Source: Streptomyces sp. HM190
GTDB lineage: Bacteria > Actinomycetota > Actinomycetes > Streptomycetales > Streptomycetaceae
Length of the DNA stretch: 64,000 nt
Reading direction: 5' to 3'
Assembly: GCF_009857135.1 (NCBI RefSeq)
Contig: NZ_CP047318.1
Span: forward strand, 3,100,001 to 3,164,000
The stretch's first letter is position 1, and each line of letters opens with the position of its first letter. The position numbers and the translations under genes were made by a program. Below, one piece after another: positions 48,890-58,167 of this stretch. A model generated the notes under the pieces. That model was not told the origin of the DNA. It made no database searches and saw nothing but the letters and a program-made list of their open reading frames with translations.

Positions 48890-51800
48890 CTACGCCTTCA
48901 TCGCCGGCTCGCCCACGAAGGTCCGCCACAGCCGCGCGTACCGGCCGTCGAGGGCGAGGAGTTCGTCGTGGGTGCCGTCCTCGGCGACCCGGCCGTGGTC
49001 CATGACGACGACGCGGTCGGCGCGGGCGGCGGTGGTGAGGCGGTGGGCGACGACGAGGGTGGTGCGGCGTCCGGCGAGACGGTCGGTGGCCTGGTTGACC
49101 TGGGCCTCGGTGGCCAGGTCGAGGGCCGCCGTCGCCTCGTCCAGCAGCAGGATGTCCGGGTTCACCAGCTCGGCGCGGGCCAGGGCGATCAGCTGGCGCT
49201 GGCCCGCGGAGAGGTTGCGGCCGCGTTCGGCGACCTCGTGGAGGTAGCCGCCGTCGAGGGTGGCGATCATGTCGTGGGCGCCGACGGCCCGCGCGGCGGC
49301 CTCCACCTCGGCGTCGGTGGCGTCGGGGCGGCCGTAGGCGATGGCGTCCCTGACCGTGCCCTGGAAGAGGTACGCCTCCTGCGGGACGACGCCCAGCCGG
49401 TGCCGGTACGAGGCGATGTCGAGGTCGCGCAGATCGGTCCCGTCGACGGTGACCCGGCCGCCCGTGGGGTCGTAGAAGCGGGCGACCAGCTTGACGAGGG
49501 TGGACTTCCCCGCGCCGGTCTCGCCGACGAACGCGACGGTCTGCCCGGCCGGGATCCGCAGGGAGACGCCGCTGAGGGCCGCCTCCTCACCCGTGGAGCC
49601 CCCGTACTGGAAGTCCACGCCCTCGAAGGCGATGTCGCCGCGCAGCGACCGCACCCGCTGGGGTTCGTCGGCGGACTTCGTCGACGTCGGCTCCTGGAGC
49701 AGTTCCTGGATGCGGCCCAGGGAGACGGTGGCCTGCTGGTAGCCGTCGAAGACCTGGGAGAGCTGCTGCACCGGGGCGAAGAACAGGTCGATGTAGAGCA
49801 GGTACGCCACCAGGGCGCCGGTGGTCAGGGTGCCCGCGTCGACCCGGTGGCCGCCCACGACGAGCACCGCCGCGGCCGCGACCGACGACAGCAGCTGCAC
49901 GAACGGGAAGTACACCGAGATCAGCCACTGGCCGCGCACCCGGGCCTCGCGGTAGGCGGCGCTGCCGGCCGCGAACCGCTCGGCGCCGTCCCGCTCGCGC
50001 CGGAACGCCTGCACGATCCGCAGTCCGGCCACGGACTCCTGGAGGTCGGCGTTGACGGCGGAGACCCGCTCACGGGCGAGTTCGTACGCCTTCACGCTCG
50101 CCCGGCGGAAGAAGAACGTGCAGAGGACCAGCGGCGGGAGCGTCGCGAAGACCACCAGGGCGAGCTGGACGTCGATCACGACCAGGGCGACCATGATGCC
50201 GAAGAAGGTGACGACGGAGACGAACGCGGTGACCAGGCCGGTCTGCAGGAACGTCGACAGTGCGTCCACGTCGGTCGTCATCCGGGTCATGATCCGGCCG
50301 GTCAGCTCCCGCTCGTAGTAGTCGAGTCCGAGCCGCTGGAGCTGGGCGAAGATCTTCAGCCGCAGCGAGTACAGGACGCGCTCGCCGGTACGGCCGGTCA
50401 TCCGGATCTCGCCGACCTGGGCCGCCCACTGGACGAGCACCGAGACCAGGGCCAGCAGGGACGCGGCCCAGACCCCGCCGAGGACGGCCTGGGAGACCCC
50501 CTCGTCGATGCCGTGCCGGATCAGGACCGGCAGCAGCAGCCCCATGCCGGCGTCGACGGCGACCAGGGCCAGGCTCAGCAGCAGCGGCAGCCCGAAGCCG
50601 CGCAGCAGGCGCCGCAGGCCGTACGAGCGTTCCGGGGCGACCGCGTGGGCCTCGTCGATGTCCGGGGTGTCCCGCGCCGGGGGCAGCGCCTCGACCTGGG
50701 CGAGGAGTTCGGGGGTGGCGGGGGTGCCGGCGAAGGCGGCGTCCCGGGGCTCCCGGTCGCCGGTCCACAGCCGGGGCGTGATGCCGCGTTCGGCGTCGAA
50801 CTCGGCGTCCAGTTCGTCCCGTATCGCGGCCCCCATCGAGTCGCGCACGGCGTCCTCGGCGGCCGGCACCTGCAGGAGGTGGCCGGGTGAGACGCCGCCC
50901 AGCTCGTCGGGGTCGGTGAGCAGCCGCCGGTACAGGGCGGAGCGGCGCTCCAGCTCCTCGTGGGTGCCGATGTCGGCGAGGCGGCCCCGGTCGAGGACGG
51001 CGATGCGGTCGGCGAGGCCGAGGGTGGAGCGGCGGTGGGCGATGAGGAGGGTGGTGCGGCCCTCCATGACGTGGCTGAGTGCCTCGTGGATCTCGTGCTC
51101 GACGCGGGCGTCCACGGCGGAGGTCGCGTCGTCGAGGACGAGCAGCCGGGGGTCGGTGAGGATGGCGCGGGCCAGGGCGATGCGCTGGCGCTGGCCGCCG
51201 GAGAGGGTCAGGCCGTGCTCGCCGACCTTGGTGGCGTAGCCCTCGGGCAGGTCGGCGATGAAGCCGTCGGCCTGGGCGGTGCGGGCGGCGGCCTCGATCT
51301 GCTCGTCGGTGGCGTCGGGGCGGCCGTAGGCGATGTTGTTGCGGACCGTGTCGGAGAAGAGGAAGGAGTCCTCGGGGACCAGGCCGATCGCGGCGCGCAG
51401 CGAGTCGAGGGTCAGTTCGCGGACGTCGTGGCCACCGATGAGGACGGCGCCGTGGCTCACGTCGTAGAAGCGCGGCAGCAGCAGCGAGGCGGTGGACTTG
51501 CCGGAGCCGGAGGAGCCGACGACGGCGAGGGTCTCGCCGGGCCGGATCTCGAAGCTCAGCCCGTCCAGCACGGGGCGGCCGTCCTCGTAGCCGAACGACA
51601 CGTCGTCGAACTCGACGGTCGCGGGCGCGTCGGCGGGCAGCGTCTTCGTGCCGTCGGTCAGCGTCGGCTCGGTGTCGATCAGCTCCAGCACGCGCTCGGT
51701 GCCGGCCCGTGCCTGCTGGCCGACGGTGAGGACCATGGCGAGCATCCGGACGGGGCCGACCAGCTGGGCGAGGTAGGTGGAGAAGGCGACGAACGTGCCG

Positions 51801-52648
51801 AGCGTGATGTGTCCGCGGACCGCGAGCCAGCCGCCGAGCGCCAGCATGGCGACCTGGCCGAGCGCGGGGACGGCCTGGAGGGCGGGGGTGTAGCGCGAGT
51901 TGAACCGGATGGTGCGCAGCCGCCCGGCGAACAGCCGCCGGCCCACCTCGCGCAGCTTCCCCGTCTCCTGTTCCTCCTGCCCGAACCCCTTCACCACGCG
52001 TACGCCGCTGACGGCGCCGTCGACGACGCCCGCGACGGCGGCGGCCTGGGCCTGCGCGTACCAGGTGGCGGGGTGCAGCCGGGCGCGGCTGCGGCGGGCG
52101 ATCCACCACAGGGCGGGGGCGACGGCCAGGGCGACCAGGGTGAGCGGGACGGACAGCCACGCCATGACGACCAGGGAGATCAGGAACAGCAGGAGGTTGC
52201 CGATGGTCATCGGCAGCATGAAGAGCAGGCCCTGGATGAGCTGGAGGTCGCTGGTGGCGCGGCCGACGACCTGCCCCGTGGACAGCTCGTCCTGGCGCCG
52301 CCCGTCGAGCCGGGTGATCGTCCCGAACATCTCGGTGCGCAGGTCGTGCTGCACGTCGAGGGCGAGGCGTCCGCCGTAGTAGCGGCGGACGTAGGTGAAG
52401 ACGTAGACGAGGACGGCGGAGCCGACGAGGGCGCCGGCCCAGAGCGTCATGCCGCGGGTCCGGTCCCCGATGACGTCGTCGATGATCACCTTGGTGATCA
52501 GGGGGACGAGGGCCATCACCGCCATGCCGGCGAGGGACGCGCCGAGGGCGAGGACGAGGTTGCGGGGGTACCGCCAGGCGTACGAGGCGAGCCGACGCGC
52601 CCAGCCGGGCGCCCGCCCGGCCGCCGATCCCTTCGCCGGCTCTCCCAC
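48890..52648 (-). CDS. ABC exporter with two complete half-transporters fused in one chain
   Basis: About 1252 residues from GTG 52648 (GGGGGAGGA 4-5 nt upstream). Order: membrane domain 1 (six helices, residues about 25-310), ATPase 1 (Walker A GSSGSGKST; signature LSGGQRQRIALARAIL; Walker B LLVLDDATSAVD), membrane domain 2 (about 680-960), ATPase 2 (GETGAGKST; LSAGQRQLIALARAEL; ILLLDEATAALD). Both cassettes look catalytically competent. Usually in Streptomyces such heterodimeric exporters are two adjacent genes; here an intervening linker of about 100 residues joins them. Type IV (B-family) exporter of drugs, lipids or peptides. Substrate unknown. Confidence 0.93.
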   Translation of the reverse strand: MGEPAKGSAAGRAPGWARRLASYAWRYPRNLVLALGASLAGMAVMALVPLITKVIIDDVIGDRTRGMTLWAGALVGSAVLVYVFTYVRRYYGGRLALDVQHDLRTEMFGTITRLDGRRQDELSTGQVVGRATSDLQLIQGLLFMLPMTIGNLLLFLISLVVMAWLSVPLTLVALAVAPALWWIARRSRARLHPATWYAQAQAAAVAGVVDGAVSGVRVVKGFGQEEQETGKLREVGRRLFAGRLRTIRFNSRYTPALQAVPALGQVAMLALGGWLAVRGHITLGTFVAFSTYLAQLVGPVRMLAMVLTVGQQARAGTERVLELIDTEPTLTDGTKTLPADAPATVEFDDVSFGYEDGRPVLDGLSFEIRPGETLAVVGSSGSGKSTASLLLPRFYDVSHGAVLIGGHDVRELTLDSLRAAIGLVPEDSFLFSDTVRNNIAYGRPDATDEQIEAAARTAQADGFIADLPEGYATKVGEHGLTLSGGQRQRIALARAILTDPRLLVLDDATSAVDARVEHEIHEALSHVMEGRTTLLIAHRRSTLGLADRIAVLDRGRLADIGTHEELERRSALYRRLLTDPDELGGVSPGHLLQVPAAEDAVRDSMGAAIRDELDAEFDAERGITPRLWTGDREPRDAAFAGTPATPELLAQVEALPPARDTPDIDEAHAVAPERSYGLRRLLRGFGLPLLLSLALVAVDAGMGLLLPVLIRHGIDEGVSQAVLGGVWAASLLALVSVLVQWAAQVGEIRMTGRTGERVLYSLRLKIFAQLQRLGLDYYERELTGRIMTRMTTDVDALSTFLQTGLVTAFVSVVTFFGIMVALVVIDVQLALVVFATLPPLVLCTFFFRRASVKAYELARERVSAVNADLQESVAGLRIVQAFRRERDGAERFAAGSAAYREARVRGQWLISVYFPFVQLLSSVAAAAVLVVGGHRVDAGTLTTGALVAYLLYIDLFFAPVQQLSQVFDGYQQATVSLGRIQELLQEPTSTKSADEPQRVRSLRGDIAFEGVDFQYGGSTGEEAALSGVSLRIPAGQTVAFVGETGAGKSTLVKLVARFYDPTGGRVTVDGTDLRDLDIASYRHRLGVVPQEAYLFQGTVRDAIAYGRPDATDAEVEAAARAVGAHDMIATLDGGYLHEVAERGRNLSAGQRQLIALARAELVNPDILLLDEATAALDLATEAQVNQATDRLAGRRTTLVVAHRLTTAARADRVVVMDHGRVAEDGTHDELLALDGRYARLWRTFVGEPAMKA

Positions 52649-52782
52649 GCCGTCCTCCCCCTGTCGCCCGGCCACGCGGTGCCCTCCTCGTCCTGCGGAT
52701 ACGTCCGGAAGGCACCAACGCCGCGGGGTGCGGATTTCATCCCGCCGCAACAATCGGGGCGCGGGGGGCGGCGGGGGTGACG

Positions 52783-53388
52783 TCAGGCCGGGGAGCCGAG
52801 GGGCGGGTGGTCGAGCACGCGGGGCCGGTACTCGACCAGCTGGGTGCGGCCGTCGAAGGTGCGGTGGTCGGTCATCTCCAGCGCGACGTCGGGGTAGCCG
52901 TCGTAGATGCGTTCCTCACCCGTGGCACCGGTGATCACCGGGAACATCACGACCCGGAAGCGGTCGACGAGTCCGGCCCGCAGCAGGGACCGGGACAGGC
53001 TCAGGCTGCCGATCGTGCTGAGGATCCCCGTGCCGCCCGCCTTCATGGCGCGGACCGCCCCGACGGCGTCGTCGCGGACGAGCGTGGCGTTGGCCCAGGT
53101 CAGCGGCTCCTGGAGCGAGGAGGAGAACACCACCTTGGACGCCCGCGTCAGCTCGTCGACGGACGCCTCCTCCTCGGGCCTGAACTCGTCCTGGCCCGCC
53201 GGCACCTCCCCCGCGGCGAAGCCCGACATCAGGCGGTAGGTGTTCGCTCCCATCAGGTACGTGACCTCGGGCTGCTCGCCGAGCCAGGCGAGGTACTCCG
53301 GGCCCTCCAGGCCCCAGAACCCGGGCCATCCCTCTCCCGACGCGTAGCCGTCGAGGGACGTGATGAAGTCCACGAGAAGCTCCGACAT
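52783..53388 (-). CDS. Dihydrofolate-reductase-fold protein (RibD C-terminal-like)
   Basis: 201 residues from ATG 53388. SELLVDFITSLDGYASGEGWPGFWG, TYLMGANTYRLMSGF, KVVFSSSLQEPLTWANATLV, and ILSTIGSLSLSRSLLRAGLVDRFRVVMFPVITGATGEERIY match the YyaP/RibD_C group of NADPH-dependent reductase-like proteins. These are common in actinobacteria with unknown substrates; they are not true folate enzymes. Isolated between the ABC exporter and the ECF operon. Confidence 0.87.
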   Translation of the reverse strand: MSELLVDFITSLDGYASGEGWPGFWGLEGPEYLAWLGEQPEVTYLMGANTYRLMSGFAAGEVPAGQDEFRPEEEASVDELTRASKVVFSSSLQEPLTWANATLVRDDAVGAVRAMKAGGTGILSTIGSLSLSRSLLRAGLVDRFRVVMFPVITGATGEERIYDGYPDVALEMTDHRTFDGRTQLVEYRPRVLDHPPLGSPA

Positions 53389-53586
53389 GGCCGTGTCCTT
53401 TCCTCGGGTGTCATCAGCTTGGACCGCCCGGGAGCCACGAACTCATCGGCCGCGCTGTGCGGTGCCGGGAAACCGGGTGGCGCCGCGGCGGAGCGGCACT
53501 CTGCCGCGGTGAGCGGGAGGGGCTCCCGCACCGGCCGGCCCCGGGCCCCGCACCAGGTCAGCCGCCGTCGCCCGCCTCACCGTGCC

Positions 53587-54297
53587 TCACCGCGCCGTCG
53601 CCCCGCCCCGCTCCTCCCCGCCCCGCGTGCGCCCCGGCACCCGGCCGCTCCGGTGGCGTGGTTCCAGGGCGCACGCCGCCCACACGGCGAGCGTCGCCGT
53701 CAGGATTCCGGCCCACAGGGTGTGGGCGTCCGCCCAGCGAGGGTCGCCGGGGGGCACGAACAGCGCGTACCCGTCGGGGAGGAACACGGCCGCCGCGACC
53801 GGCGGCGCGGGCAGCGCGGCGGCGACCGCCGGGCCGGGCAGCCGGACCGCGCTGAAGCGGACCGCCGCCCCGGCGAGCGCCAGCGCCAGCCCGGACAGCG
53901 CCGCGGCCTCGACCGTGAGGGCTCCGGCGGGCACCCCGGCCCAGGTCCCGGCGTCGGCGCCCGCCCGTACGGCGCCGAGGACCGCCGCCCACCAGAGCGC
54001 GCCCGCGAGCCCGGCCACGGCCACCCGCAGCGTCTGCCGCAGCGGGCGCGGCACGGGAACGGTCCCGGTGGTGTGCCGGGCCGGGTCGTCCAGCGCGAAC
54101 GCCGTTCCGACCGCCCCGCACAGCGCCGCCACCCGCGCCACGTCGGCGAGGACCGCCGCCGGGAGGTGCAGCGCGAACAGGGCCGGTACGGCGGCGACGG
54201 CCACCCCGAGCGCCCAGCCGCCCCCGAGCAGCCGCCACGGCAGGGACCGCACCGTGGGCCGGGCCAGGGCCAGGGCCACCGCCGCGCGCCGCCTCAC
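53587..54297 (-). CDS. Membrane protein, last gene of the ECF/ABC operon
   Basis: 236 residues from GTG 54297. This start is preferred to ATG 54309 because GGAGG lies exactly 5 nt before it and it overlaps the upstream stop as GTGA, like every other junction of the operon. About six transmembrane helices (ALFALHLPAAVLADVARVAALCGAVGTAFALDD, VEAAALSGLALALAGAAVRF), no soluble domain. It is probably a small second membrane subunit of the ABC system encoded upstream. An arginine-rich C-terminal tail follows the last helix. Confidence 0.75.
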   Translation of the reverse strand: MRRRAAVALALARPTVRSLPWRLLGGGWALGVAVAAVPALFALHLPAAVLADVARVAALCGAVGTAFALDDPARHTTGTVPVPRPLRQTLRVAVAGLAGALWWAAVLGAVRAGADAGTWAGVPAGALTVEAAALSGLALALAGAAVRFSAVRLPGPAVAAALPAPPVAAAVFLPDGYALFVPPGDPRWADAHTLWAGILTATLAVWAACALEPRHRSGRVPGRTRGGEERGGATAR

Positions 54298-55820
54298 GCG
54301 CACCTCCATGCCCGGTCGGCGGCCGTCTCGGCCGGGGCGGTGACGCCCAGCACGGCGGCCGCGCGGTCGGTGGTCGTACCGGCGGCGGACAGCTCCGCCC
54401 AGTGCGCCCGCACGGCGCGTCCCACCCGCTCCCGCGGCAGGGCCAGCAGCCGCTGGACGACGGTGAGTTCGCGGTCCCGCAGGGCGATCGCGGTGACCGG
54501 CGCGTGGATCACGCCGGGACTGTCGTAGGCGTTGCCGGTCTCGGCGAACAGGGCTTCGCCGTCGCGGGTCGCGTGGATCGCCAGCCACACCGTGAGCACG
54601 CCCCGCGCGTCGCAGTACGCCCCCGCGTGGCGCTCGTGGCCGACGACGAGCCCCCGGGCGACGCTCGCCGCGAACTCCAGTTCGCGTTCCCCGCCCCAGG
54701 CGGTGCTCGCCGTGACCTCGCCGGGCGCGGCGGGCGACGGTTCCCCGGTGCCGGACGGCCCGTCGAGGGCGGCGACCTTCTGCCGTACGGTCAGCGCCTG
54801 TTCCGCGCCGGAGCCGCCGGCCAGTGACCGCACCCGGTCGGTGACCCGGGCCCACTCGTCGATCCAGGGTGTGAACTCGGGGAACGCGCAGTACGTCGTG
54901 GGCCCGCGCCGCTCGCAGTCCTGCACCTCGGCGGGGTCACGGGTCGCCACCTCGCGTGCCTCGCGCACCGCGTCCGACGGTGCCGTGCCCTGGAGCACGA
55001 CGGCGGCCACGACCGCGCCGAGCGCCGTGAGCGCGGTGACCCGTACGGCCCTGGTCCGGCCGCCGCTCGCCCGGACGGCGCCCGCCGCCGCCAGCACCGC
55101 GAGCGCCAGCAGGTACAGGGCGTGCCGGCCCGCGGGCCGCCCCTGGAGGGCGGACGGCAACGGCCGGGCGCCCTCGTCGAAGAGGAGCGGCGTCATGCCG
55201 CGCACCCAGGCCGGGCTGCCGGACCCGGCCACGAAGACGAACGAGACGGCGATGACGGCGACCGCGGCGAGCGGGGCCGCGAACGACGACCGCACCACCC
55301 GGCCCAGCAGGACGCCCAGGACACCCAGCAGCAGGACCAGCAGCGGACCGGTCACCAGTTCGAACACCGAGCCGTGGCCGACCGCACCGGGTTTCAGCGC
55401 CTCGGCGGTGAACTGCCCGGCCACGAGCAGCGCCCCGACGAGCACCGTCGGCAGCACCGACAGGACGTGCGCGCAGGTGCGCCGCCACGGCCGCACCACC
55501 AGCACCGCGAAGGAGCCGTCGGTGCCGCGCCGGTGCGAGCGAAGCACCCCCAGGTTCGCGGCGATCATCACCGCGAGCCCCAGCAGCAGCTGGCCGAGCT
55601 GTGTCTCGCGGTCGATGTCCTGAAGGACCGGGTAGGCGTCCTCGGGCTCGCCGCCCGGCCACAGCAGCAGCGCCAGGTACCCGGCCAGCGCGACCAGCAC
55701 CAACGGGTGCAGCAGCAGGCGCCGCGCCTCCACGCGGGCCAGCGCGAGCACCGCCCGCAGGCCCTGCCGGGCCGACGGCGGCGCGGGGGCGGTGACCGGG
55801 GTCCGGGTCAGGGCCGTCAT
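54294..55820 (-). CDS. ABC-2-like membrane protein of the ECF operon
   Basis: 508 residues from ATG 55820, overlapping the ATPase stop by 4 nt. Residues about 20-290 hold six transmembrane helices of an ABC-2 permease (ALARVEARRLLLHPLVLVALAGYLALLLWP, LLLGLAVMIAANLGVLRSHRRGTDG). The second half is a soluble domain of about 200 residues (VQDCERRGPTTYCAFPEFTPWIDEWARVTDRV, LEFAASVARGLVVGHERHAGAYCDARGVLTVWLAI) with a conserved-looking Cys pair, presumably extracytoplasmic. I do not recognise this domain. It may sense or bind the transported compound. Confidence 0.8.
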   Translation of the reverse strand: MTALTRTPVTAPAPPSARQGLRAVLALARVEARRLLLHPLVLVALAGYLALLLWPGGEPEDAYPVLQDIDRETQLGQLLLGLAVMIAANLGVLRSHRRGTDGSFAVLVVRPWRRTCAHVLSVLPTVLVGALLVAGQFTAEALKPGAVGHGSVFELVTGPLLVLLLGVLGVLLGRVVRSSFAAPLAAVAVIAVSFVFVAGSGSPAWVRGMTPLLFDEGARPLPSALQGRPAGRHALYLLALAVLAAAGAVRASGGRTRAVRVTALTALGAVVAAVVLQGTAPSDAVREAREVATRDPAEVQDCERRGPTTYCAFPEFTPWIDEWARVTDRVRSLAGGSGAEQALTVRQKVAALDGPSGTGEPSPAAPGEVTASTAWGGERELEFAASVARGLVVGHERHAGAYCDARGVLTVWLAIHATRDGEALFAETGNAYDSPGVIHAPVTAIALRDRELTVVQRLLALPRERVGRAVRAHWAELSAAGTTTDRAAAVLGVTAPAETAADRAWRCA

Positions 55821-56683
55821 ACCGCCGCCTCCGCCACCGGGTCGCCGCCGAGGGTCAGCAGATAGCCGTCCTCCAGCGTCGGCTCGGCCGGGCGGGCGCC
55901 CTCCGGCGGGTCCCCGACGTTGCGGAACTCGCCGGTGCCGGTGCGCCAGCCGGCCCGGGCGCCCGGATGGCGCTCCGCGCTGCGCCACACCCGGCCGTCC
56001 GCCACCGCCGTCAGCTCCGCCGGGGTGCCGTCGAACCGCACCCGCCCCTGGTCCATGACCACCACCCGGTGGCACAGCATCGCCACGTCCTCGGTCTGGT
56101 GGGTGGACAGCAGCACCGTACGGCCCTCGCCGGCCTCCGCGATCAGCTCCCTGAACCGCATCCGCTGCTCCGGGTCCAGGCCGACCGTGGGCTCGTCCAG
56201 GACGAGGAAGCCGGGGTCGCCGACCAGGGCGGCGGCCAGCGCCACGCGCTGCTTCATGCCGCCGGAGAGTTTCCGGATCCTCTTTCCGCGCACGTCCGCG
56301 AGCCCGACCGCGTCCAGCACCCGGCGGGCCTCGGCGTGCCGGGTCCGCCGGTCCGTCAGCTCCTTGAGGACGGCCACGTAGTCGACGAACTCGAAGGCGG
56401 TGAAGTCCGGGTGGAAGCCGGGGTTCTGCGGCAGGTAGCCGAGGACCCGGCGGGCGTCCTGCCGGCCGGCGACGGTGCTCGGGTCGTGGCCGAGCACCGT
56501 GAACGCGCCGTTGTCCGGCGCGGTCGCCGTCGCGAGGATCCGCAGCAGCGTCGTCTTGCCCGCGCCGTTCGGTCCGAGCAGGCCCGTGACGCCCTCGGTG
56601 AGCCGCAGCGTCACCTCGTCGACGGCCCTGGTGCCGCGGTAGCTCAGGGTCAGGCCGGCGGCCGAGACCGTGGGTCGTGTCAT
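55817..56683 (-). CDS. ABC transporter ATPase of the ECF operon
   Basis: 288 residues from ATG 56683 with AGGAGG upstream, overlapping the anti-sigma stop by 4 nt. Walker A GPNGAGKTTLLRIL at about residues 37-50, signature LSGGMKQRVALAAALVG, Walker B FLVLDEPTVGLD, H-loop LLSTHQTEDV. A C-terminal extension of about 60 residues (RTGTGEFRNVGDPPEGARPAEPTLEDGYLLTL) is usual for CcmA/BcrA-type exporters. Partner membrane proteins are encoded by the next two genes. Likely function: export of, or self-protection from, an envelope-active compound. Confidence 0.9.
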   Translation of the reverse strand: MTRPTVSAAGLTLSYRGTRAVDEVTLRLTEGVTGLLGPNGAGKTTLLRILATATAPDNGAFTVLGHDPSTVAGRQDARRVLGYLPQNPGFHPDFTAFEFVDYVAVLKELTDRRTRHAEARRVLDAVGLADVRGKRIRKLSGGMKQRVALAAALVGDPGFLVLDEPTVGLDPEQRMRFRELIAEAGEGRTVLLSTHQTEDVAMLCHRVVVMDQGRVRFDGTPAELTAVADGRVWRSAERHPGARAGWRTGTGEFRNVGDPPEGARPAEPTLEDGYLLTLGGDPVAEAAV

Positions 56684-57543
56684 GACAGCCTCCTGGCTGC
56701 GGATCGAAGGGTTCGCGAGGAGCGGAGGGACGGTCCGGGCAGGACCCCGCCGTCGAAGCGGTCGCGTGCCGCCACCAGCAGCACCGTCGCCACCACGGCG
56801 AGCGCCGCCGCCCCGCCCTGGCCCTCGGCGGTGAAGGGCAGCGGTGTGCCGGAGGCCAGCAGACGGCTCAGCGCCACCAGCGCGGCCCAGGCGCCGCCGA
56901 CCAGCGCGGGCGCGAGGACGGGCCCCAGCCGGGCGGACAGCGCGACGCCGGTCGAGGTGAGCGCGAGGGCGGGCAGCAGCCAGCCGAGGGCCGCGAGGCC
57001 GAGCGACGGCAGCGCCAGGCTCGCCAGCGCGCTCAGGGGCGTCGTCGTGGCGAGCACGGCTACGGTCCGCACCATGAGCAGCCGGAAGCCGTGCATCGGC
57101 GCGACGACGGCCGTCTCGTACATCGGGTCGAGGCCGGGTCCGAAGGACAACGCCACCCCCGCCAGCGGCAGCAGCGGCGCCGTGGCCAGCAGCATCAGCG
57201 GGGACGCGGCGAGCGCCACGCAGACCGCGAGGGCCAGGGTGAGCGCCACGGCGCCGAGCCAGGAGCCGCGCAGCAGCGGGGTCGCCGCGAGCAGCCGCGC
57301 GGTGTGGTCGGCGACCCCGCACCGGACCAGCAGCGACTCGGCGGGGCCGGGCCGCGGGGCGTCCAGCGCGGCGTCGAGCCGGGCCCAGCCCAGGTCGGTC
57401 CCGGCGGCCGGGACATGGGACCCGAGTGCCGTCCGGCAGTCGGCGCAGGCGGCGAGATGGGTCTCGACGGACCACAGCCGGGGCGGCGCCAGCACTCCGG
57501 CGGCGTACTCCCGCAGGTCCGCGTCGTCCGTGTGCCAGTTCAT
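56680..57543 (-). CDS. Zinc-finger anti-sigma factor with multi-pass membrane domain
   Basis: 287 residues from ATG 57543, overlapping the sigma stop (ATGA). Residues 1-45 contain the zf-HC2/ZAS motif HLAACADC (H-x3-C-x2-C) with the upstream His/Cys region, the domain that grips ECF sigma factors. The remainder is not the usual single helix. It has about six hydrophobic segments (LGAVALTLALAVCVALAASPLMLLATAPLLPLAGVAL, ALASLALPSLGLAALGWLLPALALT), suggesting an integral sensor that could also be part of the transporter. The next gene is the ATPase. Confidence 0.85.
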   Translation of the reverse strand: MNWHTDDADLREYAAGVLAPPRLWSVETHLAACADCRTALGSHVPAAGTDLGWARLDAALDAPRPGPAESLLVRCGVADHTARLLAATPLLRGSWLGAVALTLALAVCVALAASPLMLLATAPLLPLAGVALSFGPGLDPMYETAVVAPMHGFRLLMVRTVAVLATTTPLSALASLALPSLGLAALGWLLPALALTSTGVALSARLGPVLAPALVGGAWAALVALSRLLASGTPLPFTAEGQGGAAALAVVATVLLVAARDRFDGGVLPGPSLRSSRTLRSAARRLS

Positions 57544-58082
57544 GCCAGGCCCTCCCGCAGTTGCCTCCGGGCGCGCATGGCCCGGGTCTTGACCGTGCCG
57601 GGCGGGATGCCCAGCAGGACGGCCGCCTCACGGGTCGTCAGTCCGTCGATCACCGTGGCCTGGAGCACCGCCCGCAGTTCCGGCGAGAGCGCGGCGAGCG
57701 AGCCCGCCAGGTCGCCGTGGCGGACCCGGGCCAGCACCTGTTCCTCGGCGGACGCCTCGTCGCGGTGGCGCAGCCGGGCCAGTGCCTGCCGCAGCCGGCC
57801 GCGGGCGCCGTCGCCGCGCAGCGCGTCCACCAGCCGACGCGACCCGATCCGCCACAGCCAGCCCGCCACGTCGCCCTCCCGGTGGTAGCGGGCCGCTCCC
57901 CGCCACACGTCGAGGAACGTCTCCTGGACCACGTCGTCGACCAGCACCGGGTCGGAGCACCGCCCGCGCAGCCGCAGCACGAGCCACGGCGCGTAGTGGC
58001 GGTACAGCTCCTCGAAGGCGCGACGGTCGCCGTCCGCGACGGCCCGCATCAGCTCGGCGTCGCCCGGACTCCCCCGCTTCAT
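57540..58082 (-). CDS. ECF-subfamily RNA polymerase sigma factor
   Basis: 180 residues from ATG 58082; an in-frame GTG at 58091 lies too close to the GGGGG ribosome binding site. Region 2 is FEELYRHYAPWLVLRLRGRCSDPVLVDDVVQETFLDVWRGAARYH and region 4 LSPELRAVLQATVIDGLTTREAAVLLGIPPGTVKTRAMRARRQLREGL. It is held by the membrane anti-sigma factor encoded by the next gene and probably transcribes its own operon with the ABC genes. A candidate GAAC-N15-GTC promoter lies just upstream. Confidence 0.92.
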   Translation of the reverse strand: MKRGSPGDAELMRAVADGDRRAFEELYRHYAPWLVLRLRGRCSDPVLVDDVVQETFLDVWRGAARYHREGDVAGWLWRIGSRRLVDALRGDGARGRLRQALARLRHRDEASAEEQVLARVRHGDLAGSLAALSPELRAVLQATVIDGLTTREAAVLLGIPPGTVKTRAMRARRQLREGLA

Positions 58083-58103
58083 GTCGCTCACACCCCCTCA
58101 TCG

Positions 58104-58125
58104 GACGAGGGTGCCGCAACGGTTC
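58104..58125 (-). promoter_or_regulatory. Candidate ECF-type autoregulated promoter
   Basis: On the minus strand GAAC (58125-58122) and GTC (58106-58104) are exactly 15 bp apart, the spacing of sigma-E-like ECF promoters, and end about 22 nt before the sigma start codon. The match is short and could be chance. Confidence 0.35.
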
Positions 58126-58167
58126 ACGCGACCCCTCCCGCGACGGCCACCGGGCACGAACGGGCAT

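Noticed and set aside
48890..52780. Long plus-strand frames opposite the ABC exporter, and similar antisense frames over most large genes
   Set aside because: These are GC-skewed shadow frames rich in Arg, Gly, His and Asp, without domains; the opposite strand has clear conserved motifs.
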